This document shows, piece by piece, positions 7,831 through 17,020 of a stretch of 64,000 bases of DNA. Position 1 is the stretch's first letter. Each line of letters starts with the position of its first letter. The stretch is from the NCBI GenBank assembly GCA_002438405.1, contig DJOE01000004.1:42290-106289 (forward strand), given 5' to 3'. The notes beneath the pieces were generated by a model that was not told where the DNA came from, did not search any database, and was given only the letters and a program-made list of their open reading frames with translations. The DNA comes from Cyanobacteria bacterium UBA6446 (GTDB taxonomy: Bacteria > Cyanobacteriota > Vampirovibrionia > Gastranaerophilales > Gastranaerophilaceae). The translations under genes were made by a program, and so were the position numbers.

Positions 7831-9564
7831 TTAAATTGTTGCCGGAACTTTAACCGAATAATTATGAGAGAAAGTTTCAATAGGAATAACAAAACCAAAA
7901 GTGTTATAATCTTTGGTAGAACTTTCCGCAATAACTCGTCCTCCGTGGGCTTCAATAATTTTTTTTGTTAAATACATTCCAATTTCAACTCCAACTTTAT
8001 CAAATTTTTGTCCAGAAGTTGAATATTTTGAGAATAAAAAATCCATACTCTCTGGTGGAATATATTTACTTGAATTTTTTACTCTAAATTCAAAAGAATG
8101 TTTTCTTTGGTGCATACTAATTTCAACTTTTGAACCACAATAGGCATAAGAAATACCATTCCTAATAAAAATTGACATAACCCGACCAAGTTCCATTTTA
8201 TCACCCGATATTTTTAAATCAGCAACAGATGGCGAGATATTAATTTTTAAAGAATTGTCACTTATTGTTTTTGATAATTTTTCTAAACAAGAATGAATTA
8301 TAGGCATTACGTCAAAGTTTGTATAATTCAACACTGCTTCTCCGTTTTCAAACTTGTATGTTGCAAGAAGAGTGTAAAGCATTTCATACATATATTTACA
8401 AGAATCTAATGTCAAGGCAATCATCTCTGATTGAGCTTCATTGAATTCTCCAAACTGACCGCTAAGCAATAATTCAAGAGAACGAATTTGTGCAAGTGTA
8501 GGAGTTTTCAAATCGTGACTTAATGTTGCAATATAAGTTTCTCTTTGATCGTTAATCCGTTTTTCACTTTCAATATTTTTGGCAAATGACATTACATATT
8601 CTGGAATTTCATTTTCATCTCTTAATAGTACAACACTCACATCGTAAGTATATTTATCCCCATTTGCAGCAACACAAATTTTTTCAAAATGATTTGATTT
8701 ATTTTGCTCCAAAACCTCATTATGGGTTGCTACAACAAGCTTTTTTAAATCATTAACATCATATTTGATATTTAATCCCTCAACAGTTGCATCAATTCCA
8801 TTGAGCAAAAAATCTTTAGCTTTTTCATTACCAAAAACAAAATTTCCTTGAGTATCTAAAATAAATGCCATTAATGGTAAATGATTTAGCAATAAACATA
8901 AGCGAGAATTCGAAAATTCTAAAGTTTTTTTCAAATTAGCAGAATCAGTAATATTACGAGTAAGAGTCAACACTCCAACAACAATACCATTACTAATAAT
9001 AGGAGATGAAATCCTTTCATAAATTTGTTCTCGGCCATCTCGAAAAAACTTCATGTTATAAGTAATTGGGGTTCGTTGCGTCATCGCAAGAGCATCATAC
9101 CCCGCAATCTTATCTGCATCTTTTTTATCAAACAATTCCTCAGGGGTTTTACCAATAACACTTTCTGATGGAAGACCAATAAATTTTAAAAATACATTTG
9201 AGCACATTGTATAACGCATTTTGGTATCTTTACAAACAACAATTTCTGTTGACATGTCAAAAACATTACCCAAAAGTCTTGCCATGTCACAATCACAATC
9301 GTTCAATACATTACAACATTTATACTTTAAAAATTCATCATTATTTATATTTAATTTTTTGTTGATAACATAATTGTCAAAAATATATTCTATTGTCAAA
9401 AAGATAATAGTTGCGCAAACAGTAGCTTTAGTCGGAATTAAAACAAATTCATCTAAAACAGAACAACTGAAAAATAAAATTATGAAAAAAAACAAAACTC
9501 CATGAGTTAAAAACATTCGGACTTTCAAATTAAATATATCTTTCAATTTTGTTTTCAAATTCAT
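7831..9564 (-). CDS. Membrane-bound PAS-domain sensor histidine kinase with degenerate ATP-binding motif
   Basis: A 577-aa protein. The ATG at 9564 has AGGA five bases upstream, whereas the earlier in-frame ATG at 9630 has no ribosome site. It has two adjacent membrane segments (about residues 18-36 and 44-62), two PAS domains (about 95-205 and 210-330), a dimerisation/phosphoacceptor helix with 'LSHDLKTPTLAQIRSLELL', and a HATPase domain. The N box is present ('RVMSIFIRNGISYA') and a later G box reads 'KVGVEIGMYLTKKII'. The usual DxGxG G1 motif reads 'VKNSSKYIPPE', so its Asp and both Gly are missing. No response regulator gene adjoins it, so it is an orphan here. It may signal weakly or by an atypical mechanism. 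Confidence 0.88.
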   Translation of the reverse strand: MNLKTKLKDIFNLKVRMFLTHGVLFFFIILFFSCSVLDEFVLIPTKATVCATIIFLTIEYIFDNYVINKKLNINNDEFLKYKCCNVLNDCDCDMARLLGNVFDMSTEIVVCKDTKMRYTMCSNVFLKFIGLPSESVIGKTPEELFDKKDADKIAGYDALAMTQRTPITYNMKFFRDGREQIYERISSPIISNGIVVGVLTLTRNITDSANLKKTLEFSNSRLCLLLNHLPLMAFILDTQGNFVFGNEKAKDFLLNGIDATVEGLNIKYDVNDLKKLVVATHNEVLEQNKSNHFEKICVAANGDKYTYDVSVVLLRDENEIPEYVMSFAKNIESEKRINDQRETYIATLSHDLKTPTLAQIRSLELLLSGQFGEFNEAQSEMIALTLDSCKYMYEMLYTLLATYKFENGEAVLNYTNFDVMPIIHSCLEKLSKTISDNSLKINISPSVADLKISGDKMELGRVMSIFIRNGISYAYCGSKVEISMHQRKHSFEFRVKNSSKYIPPESMDFLFSKYSTSGQKFDKVGVEIGMYLTKKIIEAHGGRVIAESSTKDYNTFGFVIPIETFSHNYSVKVPATI

Positions 9565-9675
9565 TTCATTCCTATTATAATTACATATATCTTTTTCTTT
9601 GCTAATATATTTAACTACAATATTAGACATAATAACATTGCCACAGTGGGTAATTTATTAATATTATTTTTGAAC

Positions 9676-9714
9676 AAATAAAAAGATAATCACGCAAAAC
9701 GCATGATTATCTTT
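9676..9714 (-). terminator. Terminator after the small membrane protein gene
   Basis: AAAGATAATCA pairs with TGATTATCTTT around a short loop (9682-9714). On the minus strand TTTTTATTTG follows. It lies 22 bases beyond the stop codon of the gene at 9737-10129. Confidence 0.8.
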
Positions 9715-9736
9715 AAAAGGTCTTATTTTTAGAAAA

Positions 9737-10129
9737 TTATTTTTGTTCTTTTGGAGCAACAGGAGGTTGAGGGGGAGTCATATCATTAGGTTTCCCAAAA
9801 TCTCTTGGAGCAGGTCCTTCTGGTCTGAATTCTCGATGCTTTTTATGATGTCTTAACATCTTGTGTTCAGGGGCTCTAAAACCTTCACCAGGTCCACCAA
9901 ATTCGCTACGATAACCGTGATTAATCATAGGAGCCGGAGGCATTGGTTGCATTATACCTTGATGAATTGGGCAAGGTGCAGGGCAATTGCATTTTGGTTT
10001 CAAGATATTAGCACTTAACAAAATAGCTAATGTTCCACCAACAAAGACTGCACCTGCAATAAATGTAAACTCTTTCAACTTTTTAATAGCCTTTTCCTTA
10101 CAATCACACTTTTTAGTTTCTTCTGTCAT
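9737..10129 (-). CDS. Small membrane protein with Cys and Pro/His-rich segments, unknown function
   Basis: A 130-aa protein I do not recognise. A short Cys-containing, Lys-rich N-terminus (CDCKEK) precedes one membrane helix (about residues 27-46). A 'KPKCNCPAPCPIH' cluster follows directly. The remainder is rich in Pro, Gly, His, Arg and Glu with no predicted fold ('HKMLRHHKKHREFRPEGP', a PPQPPVAP end). The Cys and His suggest metal binding, which is inference. It has a good AGGAGG ribosome site, stands alone and ends at its own terminator. Confidence 0.7.
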   Translation of the reverse strand: MTEETKKCDCKEKAIKKLKEFTFIAGAVFVGGTLAILLSANILKPKCNCPAPCPIHQGIMQPMPPAPMINHGYRSEFGGPGEGFRAPEHKMLRHHKKHREFRPEGPAPRDFGKPNDMTPPQPPVAPKEQK

Positions 10130-10202
10130 CTATGACCTCCTTATTTTACAAGTTACATTTATATAACGATGTAAAATTTTAAAAGTTCAAAACGAACTAA
10201 AT

Positions 10203-11252
10203 TTAATCTATTTCTATCTTACATTTGAAATCTGGGTGTTGTTCAAGTCTTTTGATTATCTCTTCAAAAGTCAATAAACCTTGAGTTGCTCCGAATTCAG
10301 AAACAACCCCCGCAGAATTTATTGAAGCAACTTTCAATGCTGTTTCAATATCTTTATCAAATTTCATTAAAGAAGCACAGAATGTAGAGGCAAAAGCATC
10401 ACCAGCACCTAACGTTGAAGCTACTGGACCATCAAAACAAGGACAATAATAGTATTTTTTACCATCATAGGCATAAGCACCACTTCCTCCATCTGTTATA
10501 ACAATAATTTGATATTCTGAAACTTTTAACTTTCTAAACATTTCCTTTAAATCAGGGTGAATAAGCATTTCAGAAAATTTTTCATCTTTTGTATCTGAAC
10601 GCAATTGAATACCTGTAGCCATAGAAGCTTCTTCTTTATTCATAACAACAATTTGTGCAGATTCAAGAATTTTTTTCAAATAATTGAAACCTTTTTTCAA
10701 TCCTGTAGTACCTGCATTAAAGCAAATTGCTGTATTATTTTCTTTAGCAAATTTTACAATATCATCTAAAGCTTTATTACTATCACCATTTAATGGCGCA
10801 ATATAAAGGAGTTTAGCATTTTTTATTGCATCAAAATTAATTTCACTCTTTTTGATATGAGCATTAGCACCTCTGTGAGCAAGAACTGTTCTATCGCCTT
10901 CAAAACTTGTAAGAATAATTGAAAAACCAGTAGATTCATTTTTATTTTGAATTACATAAGATAAATCAATATTTCTAGTTTTAAAAAATTCAAACAAACC
11001 TTTTGAATAAATATCATCACCAACTTTAAAAATTGCACCAGTAGAAAAACCTAAATTGGCAAAGTTTGTAGCAGTATTAACACCACCACCGCCAACTTGT
11101 GATGCAAAATCCGTAATTTCAATTTTTGCACCATAAGAATAACTCATAAATTCTGATTTCTTTTTCAATGAACGAACAGACACAATATTTGCATCATCAC
11201 ATTCTACAAAAACATCCATTGTTGCACTACCAATTGTAATTATATCTACCAT
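10203..11252 (-). CDS. PfkB-family carbohydrate/nucleoside kinase
   Basis: A 349-aa sugar kinase of the ribokinase fold. The start at 11252 is preferred over the ATG seven codons upstream because GGAGAG lies six bases before it. The N-terminal signature 'GGGGVNTATNFANLGF' (about residues 49-64) and the C-terminal PfkB signature 'STLGAGDAFASTF', with the catalytic Asp, are both present. 'AHRGAN' in the middle is the usual lid-domain region. The substrate cannot be named. An insertion of about 30 residues ('TGIQLRSDTKDEKFSEMLI') after the NKEEA segment is longer than in typical ribokinases. It is monocistronic, with divergent unknown gene 11428 on the other side. Confidence 0.88.
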   Translation of the reverse strand: MVDIITIGSATMDVFVECDDANIVSVRSLKKKSEFMSYSYGAKIEITDFASQVGGGGVNTATNFANLGFSTGAIFKVGDDIYSKGLFEFFKTRNIDLSYVIQNKNESTGFSIILTSFEGDRTVLAHRGANAHIKKSEINFDAIKNAKLLYIAPLNGDSNKALDDIVKFAKENNTAICFNAGTTGLKKGFNYLKKILESAQIVVMNKEEASMATGIQLRSDTKDEKFSEMLIHPDLKEMFRKLKVSEYQIIVITDGGSGAYAYDGKKYYYCPCFDGPVASTLGAGDAFASTFCASLMKFDKDIETALKVASINSAGVVSEFGATQGLLTFEEIIKRLEQHPDFKCKIEID

Positions 11253-11427
11253 ATTAATCTCTCCAATTTCCATTTATCCTATATTCAAAATATACCACAA
11301 TAAAAAACTATTAAAAAGAGTAAAAAAAGATAAAAAAGTGTAAAGTTTATGCCCTTTTCTAGCAAATTTAATTTTTATCTGCTTTAAAATAGAATAATTG
11401 ATAAATACAGAAATAAAAGGATATGAT

Positions 11428-13770
11428 ATGAAAATTACAGCAACCCAACATTTAACCCCGATAAATACTTATTTTTATAATAATAAAAAAATCCACAATA
11501 AAACTAATCAAAATGCTACAAATCCACAAATAAGTTATACAAACGTACATGCTTATCAAGATTTTGGAATTTCATTTACAGGTAGAACTCCAGAAAATTT
11601 CTATGAACAAGACTTTAATAGAAACAACATGCCTCAATCAATGAAAGAATATTTAGACTATGATTACGAAACAAGACAACATATACCACCAGAACAAATG
11701 ATGAAAGAAGTTTTTAAATATATCGACTTGGCAGACAATTTTGAAGACGTAAAAAATGTTTACCCCAATGAAGATTTATTCAAAAACTTACACGAAAATA
11801 AATCAAGAAATATCTCCAGTGTTTTGTACGAAATTAAAACAGCTAAAGAAATGTCAGATGAACCATTATTCAAAGATGGTAGTGATAATTTCGGAATGTA
11901 TTTACTAAAGAAAATTTACACTGAGGGTAAAACAATTAAAGAAATAAACAAAGATTTCTACACAAAAGACTTAAATAATGAATACAAAGGAATTATTACA
12001 AAACCAATTACAGATAAAACAACTGCAAACTATGGTATTAAATTTCCAAAACAAGCTTTTTGGAATTCATTCATCGCAACAAGAGATGAATATAGAAAGT
12101 TCTTCGTAACTCTTCCTAAAAATACAACAAATCCTGCCGTTCATTTACCGAAATCAAATAAAGCAGAACAAACTGAAAATAAAGCTCCAATTGAAAGAAT
12201 AAAAGCACCTAGAAAATATACAATTCCAGCATATAAAAAGAAACAATTGACAGATGACATCAAGTCTTCTGCAATGTCAAACACAGATGTTGAGAAAAAA
12301 ATCAGAAAAAGATTTGCAAAAGACGACCCTGAAGCTTCATTTATTGTGAAATATTTAAGCCCGATAATGACAGTTGCAGCAGAAAGAGCCCATTTGTCAG
12401 AAGATTTAAAATTCTTCGCTGAAGCAGAACGAATTAATGGTCACAAAGGCGATGAAGAATTTATGCTAAAACGTTATTGGAACAGAAACCCAATAATGAA
12501 AAATATTTATGCTCATGCTATTACAGATACAATTGATATGTTTGAAGATATTTATGGAGCAGGGGGAAATCTTCCAATAAACACAGATTTAGAAGTCGTT
12601 ACTCCAGACACTCCAAACAAAAAAATTGTTGACCACGTAAATTCAGAATATGCGCACCTACTTGATTATACTCAAACAATCTTTCCTGAAAGAGAAGTAA
12701 AATATGCCGAGCACTACAAAAATCAAGAAAAATGGGAAAAATATTTCAATGAAAAATATGGTGATATAGAACAAGATCAAGTTGAAGAAATTAAAACTCC
12801 AACTCCGATAGAAAAAGAAGAAGAAACATCACCTCTTATAGAAGATAAAGAATTTGACGAAGACAGTTTTTCTATAGACAAAGTTAATGAGGCTTTTGAC
12901 GAAAAAATTAAAGAGGGAACAGATTATCTTCCAAGTTCTCTTTCAAAAAAATATTTTCAATTTATGAATGAGAATGCGGATTTGGCTTTCAAATTGAAAG
13001 TTGCTAATCTTCCAGAAGATTGCTCTGCAGAAGATATTAGAGAAATATATCGTACTGACGGATCTCCTGATTATATAGATGATCTCAATATTAGGTTCTA
13101 TGCTGAATATAGCAATGAAATAGGAGCTAATAATTGTGCTTTAGATGAACTTTTAACAACTTATAATAAAAATCATTTAAAATATCTTGATGAAGGAAAA
13201 ATCTATCAATATGGACCAGAACTTAAAGAGTTTGCTATACGCCACAAAAAAGAACATGATTCTTTATACTCAAAATACCTAAAGCCAATGACAGATAGAG
13301 AACGAAATCTTACATCTCTTGCTTTTATGAATGAGATTGATAATTATAAAAATGATAAAAATGTTGATAGAGCTACAAATGCAATAATTTTGATGTTCCA
13401 AGATGTTGCGAAATTAAATCATAACCAAAGACGAAAAATAAAAGATTTTATAAGAGAAGTAATCCCAGATTCTACCAAAATAATGTTGGATAAAAAAGCA
13501 GATAAAAAAGATAAATATGACAGATTCGTATATTTTATGCCGGGATTAATAAATGAATGCATATTTAATCAAGGTTATTTACCATTCCTTGTTAATAAAG
13601 AAATAGTTGATAAATATACTCCTCTTATGAATCAGTTTGATATTGAAAAAATAAAAAGAATGGAATCTCAACTACCTCCAGCAGGAAGAGAATTTTACAA
13701 TGCATCAAATGAAAAAATCAAAACAGGATATTACTGCGAAACAGTTGAACTTCCAACATTAAAGAAATAA
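11428..13770 (+). CDS. Large FTG-motif protein of unknown function
   Basis: A 780-aa protein I do not recognise. The ATG at 11428 is chosen over a TTG at 11398 because AAAGGA lies seven bases upstream. The N-terminal 50 residues are Asn/Thr/Tyr-rich and end in 'GISFTGRTPEN', a motif shared with the two large proteins at 23.9-27.3 kb. The rest is charged, mainly alpha-helical and soluble, with a Pro/Lys linker near residue 250-275 and an acidic linker near 455-490 ('IEKEEETSPLIEDKEFDEDS'). The acidic linker may separate two helical domains. No signal peptide or membrane helix is visible. It is monocistronic and ends at a strong terminator. Confidence 0.75.
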   Translation: MKITATQHLTPINTYFYNNKKIHNKTNQNATNPQISYTNVHAYQDFGISFTGRTPENFYEQDFNRNNMPQSMKEYLDYDYETRQHIPPEQMMKEVFKYIDLADNFEDVKNVYPNEDLFKNLHENKSRNISSVLYEIKTAKEMSDEPLFKDGSDNFGMYLLKKIYTEGKTIKEINKDFYTKDLNNEYKGIITKPITDKTTANYGIKFPKQAFWNSFIATRDEYRKFFVTLPKNTTNPAVHLPKSNKAEQTENKAPIERIKAPRKYTIPAYKKKQLTDDIKSSAMSNTDVEKKIRKRFAKDDPEASFIVKYLSPIMTVAAERAHLSEDLKFFAEAERINGHKGDEEFMLKRYWNRNPIMKNIYAHAITDTIDMFEDIYGAGGNLPINTDLEVVTPDTPNKKIVDHVNSEYAHLLDYTQTIFPEREVKYAEHYKNQEKWEKYFNEKYGDIEQDQVEEIKTPTPIEKEEETSPLIEDKEFDEDSFSIDKVNEAFDEKIKEGTDYLPSSLSKKYFQFMNENADLAFKLKVANLPEDCSAEDIREIYRTDGSPDYIDDLNIRFYAEYSNEIGANNCALDELLTTYNKNHLKYLDEGKIYQYGPELKEFAIRHKKEHDSLYSKYLKPMTDRERNLTSLAFMNEIDNYKNDKNVDRATNAIILMFQDVAKLNHNQRRKIKDFIREVIPDSTKIMLDKKADKKDKYDRFVYFMPGLINECIFNQGYLPFLVNKEIVDKYTPLMNQFDIEKIKRMESQLPPAGREFYNASNEKIKTGYYCETVELPTLKK

Positions 13771-13791
13771 AAAAATTCTAATACAAGAAAT

Positions 13792-13830
13792 AAAACCCTT
13801 GAACGATAATTCATTCAAGGGTTTTAAGTA
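13792..13830. terminator. Bidirectional terminator between convergent genes
   Basis: AAAACCCTTGAA pairs with TTCAAGGGTTTT (13792-13825) with flanking A/T runs on both sides. It separates the large FTG protein gene from pnp. Confidence 0.85.
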
Positions 13831-13851
13831 TTTAAAAGTCGTTTTATTCAA

Positions 13852-15993
13852 CTATTGAATAACTTTAGCCTTATCTTCTTCAGTTACACCTTTGATTGTA
13901 AGGTTTACTCGACCTTTTTCATCAATTTTAATAACTTTTACGATAACTTCTTGACCAATAGTCAAATGTGGTTCGATTGATTCAATTCTTTCGTTGCAAA
14001 CTTGAGAAATGTGAACCATACCGTCTTTGCCACCGCCTAATTCAACGAAAGCGCCAATAGGGATAATTCTCACAACCTTACCTTTAATAACCATACCAAC
14101 TTCTGGTTTGAATGTAAGATCTCTAATCATTTTCATAGCAATCTTAGCACCCTCTTGGTCATTAGAAGTAATAGTTACAACACCTGAATCTTGGATATCA
14201 ATTTCAGCACCTGAAGCATCAATTATTGAACGAATTTGTTTTCCTCCAGGTCCGATAACTGTTCCTATATCTTCTGTTGGAATAGTCATTGTTGTAATAC
14301 TTGGTGCAAATGGTGACATTGGACCAGGTTCAGTGATTGCTTCTCTCATTTTGCCTAAGATATGCAATCTACCCTCTTTTGCTTGAGCTAAAGCTTTGCG
14401 TAATGTTTCATTAGCAATACCCTTAGCTTTCATATCCATTTGAAGAGCTGTGATACCGGTATCATTACCTGTAACTTTAAAGTCCATATCACCTAAAAAG
14501 TCTTCAATACCTTGAATATCAGTTAATACAACAGGTTCTTTTCCCTCTTCGGTAATCATACCCATTGCAACACCACCAATCATACATTTAACAGGAACAC
14601 CTGCATTCATCAAAGCCATTGAAGAACCACAAGTAGAAGCCATTGAAGTAGAACCGTTTGATTCTAATACATCAGATGTAACTCTGATTGTATAACCAAA
14701 TTCTTCTTGAGATGGTAATGCAGGAACGTTAGCTCTTTCAGCCAAGTGTCCATGACCAACTTCTCTTCTACCAGGACCTCTTAGAGGTTTAACTTCTCCA
14801 ACTGAAAATCCTGGGAATATGTATTTGTGCATATAAGTTTTTTCAGTTTCTGGATCAACACCATCAAGTTCTTGTTTCATAGCAGGACCTGCAAGAGTTG
14901 CAACTGATAATACTTGAGTTTGACCTCTTGTAAATACAGCTGAACCATGAGCTCTAGGAATTACACCAACTTCACACCAGATTGGGCGAACTTCGGTAGG
15001 CTTTCTGCCATCTGCTCTAACACCTTCATCTAGAATCATTGTACGCATAATATGTTTTTCTGCGTTTTTAAATTCTTCTGCAACGAAGTCAATACCAGTT
15101 TCTTCAATAATTTTCTTGATATAATCGTCATCTGGAAGAGCATCAATTTTTTCTTTAACTAATTTTTTAGCTTCTTCCAATTTTGTCTGTCTGTATTCTC
15201 TATCAAAGTGGTGGTAAGCATCAAAAATCATATCGTGAGCAGTTTCTTCAATAATCTTTTTGATTTCTGTTGTATCGTATGGATTTACGAATTCTTCTTT
15301 TACAACACCGCAAGCCTTAGCAAATTCAACTTGAGCCTCGCATTGTTTTTTGATTTCACCTTGAGCAAATTCAACAGCAGCCATAATATCGTCTTCTGAA
15401 ACAAATTTACAACCAGCTTCAACCATAATAACTGAATCGTGAGTACCTGCAACAACGATATCAAGGTCTGATGCTTTTGCTTGTTGGTGAGTTGGATTAG
15501 CAATCAAGTTACCATTTTCATCACGAGAAACTCTAACAGCTCCGATTGGACCTTCAAAAGGAGCTTCTGACAACATCAATGCACAAGATGCACCTAACAT
15601 TGCCAATGTATCAGGTTGATTTTCTTGGTCGTAGCTGAATAATTGGGCTACGATTTGAATATCATTTCTATATCCTTTAGGAAATAAAGGTCTGATTGGT
15701 CTATCAATCAATCTTGAAACAAGAATAGCTTTATCACTTGCTTTACCCTCTGAACGGTTGTAACCACCAGGGATACGACCAATTGATGACATTCTTTCTT
15801 CATAATCAATCAACAATGGGAAGAAATCTATCCCAACACGAGGTTCTTTAGAAACAACACAGTGTACAAATAACATTGTATCACCACATCTAACAGTAAC
15901 TGAACCATTTGTTGATTGTGCATACTTTCCGGTTTCAATGGTTACGGTTTTTCCACCGATTTCCAATTGAAAGCTTTTTGTTTCAGGTTTCAT
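13852..15993 (-). CDS. pnp: Polyribonucleotide nucleotidyltransferase (PNPase)
   Basis: A 713-aa enzyme of full family length that degrades RNA 3' to 5' using phosphate. It has two RNase PH-like core domains (about residues 1-225 and 315-550) joined by a helical linker, then a KH domain ('IGTVIGPGGKQIRSIIDASG', about 562-581) and an S1 domain ('GMVIKGKVVRIIPIGAFVEL', about 627-646). Hallmarks include 'PGGYNRSEGKASDKAILVSR' in core 1 and 'PGRREVGHGHLAERA' plus 'MALMNAGVPV' in core 2. In many bacteria it follows rpsO, but here it stands alone. The leader upstream may allow the usual autoregulation by RNase III, though I see no obvious long stem there. Confidence 0.97.
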   Translation of the reverse strand: MKPETKSFQLEIGGKTVTIETGKYAQSTNGSVTVRCGDTMLFVHCVVSKEPRVGIDFFPLLIDYEERMSSIGRIPGGYNRSEGKASDKAILVSRLIDRPIRPLFPKGYRNDIQIVAQLFSYDQENQPDTLAMLGASCALMLSEAPFEGPIGAVRVSRDENGNLIANPTHQQAKASDLDIVVAGTHDSVIMVEAGCKFVSEDDIMAAVEFAQGEIKKQCEAQVEFAKACGVVKEEFVNPYDTTEIKKIIEETAHDMIFDAYHHFDREYRQTKLEEAKKLVKEKIDALPDDDYIKKIIEETGIDFVAEEFKNAEKHIMRTMILDEGVRADGRKPTEVRPIWCEVGVIPRAHGSAVFTRGQTQVLSVATLAGPAMKQELDGVDPETEKTYMHKYIFPGFSVGEVKPLRGPGRREVGHGHLAERANVPALPSQEEFGYTIRVTSDVLESNGSTSMASTCGSSMALMNAGVPVKCMIGGVAMGMITEEGKEPVVLTDIQGIEDFLGDMDFKVTGNDTGITALQMDMKAKGIANETLRKALAQAKEGRLHILGKMREAITEPGPMSPFAPSITTMTIPTEDIGTVIGPGGKQIRSIIDASGAEIDIQDSGVVTITSNDQEGAKIAMKMIRDLTFKPEVGMVIKGKVVRIIPIGAFVELGGGKDGMVHISQVCNERIESIEPHLTIGQEVIVKVIKIDEKGRVNLTIKGVTEEDKAKVIQ

Positions 15994-16160
15994 AAAATTA
16001 CCTTTTCTTTCTGCGTTCTATCTAACGCCTTTAAGTTATACACTTCCATTTACGTTTCAATTATACCCCAAAAACACCAATATTAAAATTATAAAGAAAA
16101 ATTAAGTTATCAAAATTTTACAGAACGAACATTTAATTTCAAAAAACAGGATTGTAATAA

Positions 16161-16645
16161 TTACAATCCTGTTTTCTCGTCAAGTTTTAATTGTTTAATA
16201 ATTAATATAATTGAAATAATTTCATCAAAAAATTGCTTCATTTGTTTTGGTTTAAATATTGCAAATAGGTTTCCTATTTCAAAAAGATTTTTACCTGTAG
16301 TAATACTAATAATGACATTATCTTCATAAAATGAAACTTGAATCCTTTCTGATTCATAAGCTACCTGTAAAAATTCTAATCTTTCCATAAATGATGGAGT
16401 TACCAAATATCTTGATTCGACTTCATCATCAGATTTAACCTCAAATTTTTCATTGAATGACTCGGATTCCATTTTATTTACATTAACCAGCATAATATAA
16501 TACCTAATTCTATTGCAATCATTATATTAAAATTTCTTCTTCTTTCTTTTTCAAAATCATTAATATGCATTAAAATTTTATCATTATATATTTTATTAAA
16601 ACGACATCTCAAATCTCTTATCTCGCCATGCAAATCCGATTTCAT
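16161..16645 (-). pseudogene. Decayed DUF3137 paralogue (N- and C-terminal pieces in two frames)
   Basis: Two overlapping pieces are visible. The first starts at 16645 with a perfect AAGGAGAG ribosome site. It encodes 55 residues ('FNKIYNDKILMHINDFEKER' then a hydrophobic stretch) ending at 16478. It resembles the N-terminus of the intact DUF3137 protein at 18500-19417 ('FRRILDQDVQPRMEEFDNAR' then a membrane span). The second runs 16493-16161 in another frame (110 aa). Its 'SRYLVTPSFMERLEFL' and 'GKNLFEIGNLF' match the family's C-terminal part. About 150 middle residues are missing, so this looks like a deletion plus frameshift. A pair of genuine small proteins coupled by the overlap is possible but less likely. 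Confidence 0.65.
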
Positions 16646-16729
16646 TATTCTCTCCTTAATTGAAATAAACGAACTAATAAATCATACACTAATAATCAGC
16701 AATGTTGCAAATATATAAAATATAAGATA

Positions 16730-16759
16730 TTGACCTTTTAGAACATTATATGTCATAAT
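16730..16759 (+). promoter_or_regulatory. Promoter of tRNA-Arg(CCT)
   Basis: TTGACC (16730-16735) and CATAAT (16754-16759) with an 18-base spacer lie 27 bases before the mature tRNA. Confidence 0.45.
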
Positions 16760-16786
16760 AATAAGAAGAAGTTATATATATAATAA

Positions 16787-16860
16787 GGCCTCGTAGCTCA
16801 GTAGGATAGAGCAGTGGTTTCCTAAACCAAAGATCACGCGTTCGACTCGCGTCGGGGCCA
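16787..16860 (+). tRNA. tRNA-Arg (anticodon CCT)
   Basis: A 74-base cloverleaf. The acceptor GGCCTCG pairs with CGGGGCC with one G-U pair. The D stem is GCTC/GAGC, the anticodon loop TTCCTAA carries CCT, and the T arm is ACGCG-TTCGACT-CGCGT. The discriminator is A and the CCA end is not encoded. The outermost anticodon-stem pair is a G-A mismatch. It decodes AGG. Confidence 0.9.
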
Positions 16861-16969
16861 ATTATTTTATCCGACAAGCACGGAATTTAAAATAAACTAA
16901 CAAAAAAAACAATTGCCCCAAGGAAATATCTTTTTTTGTTAACATTCTGTTACATTTTAAAAATATAAA

Positions 16970-17009
16970 GCAATTATTAATCATATATCAACTTTATATA
17001 TATAAGGGG
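16970..17009 (+). promoter_or_regulatory. GCAAT-N17-CTTTATATA element (copy e)
   Basis: GCAAT begins at 16970 and CTTTATATA at 16992, followed by AAGGGGATA. The 22-base offset is identical in the four other copies in this window. It lies 20-50 bases upstream of the CHAP-like gene and is the likely promoter. Confidence 0.65.
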
Positions 17010-17020
17010 ATAAAAGAGAT

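Noticed and set aside
14027..14386. 119-residue plus-strand frame
   Set aside because: Antisense to the KH/S1 part of pnp; rich in Ile/Pro/Ser as expected from the complementary strand.
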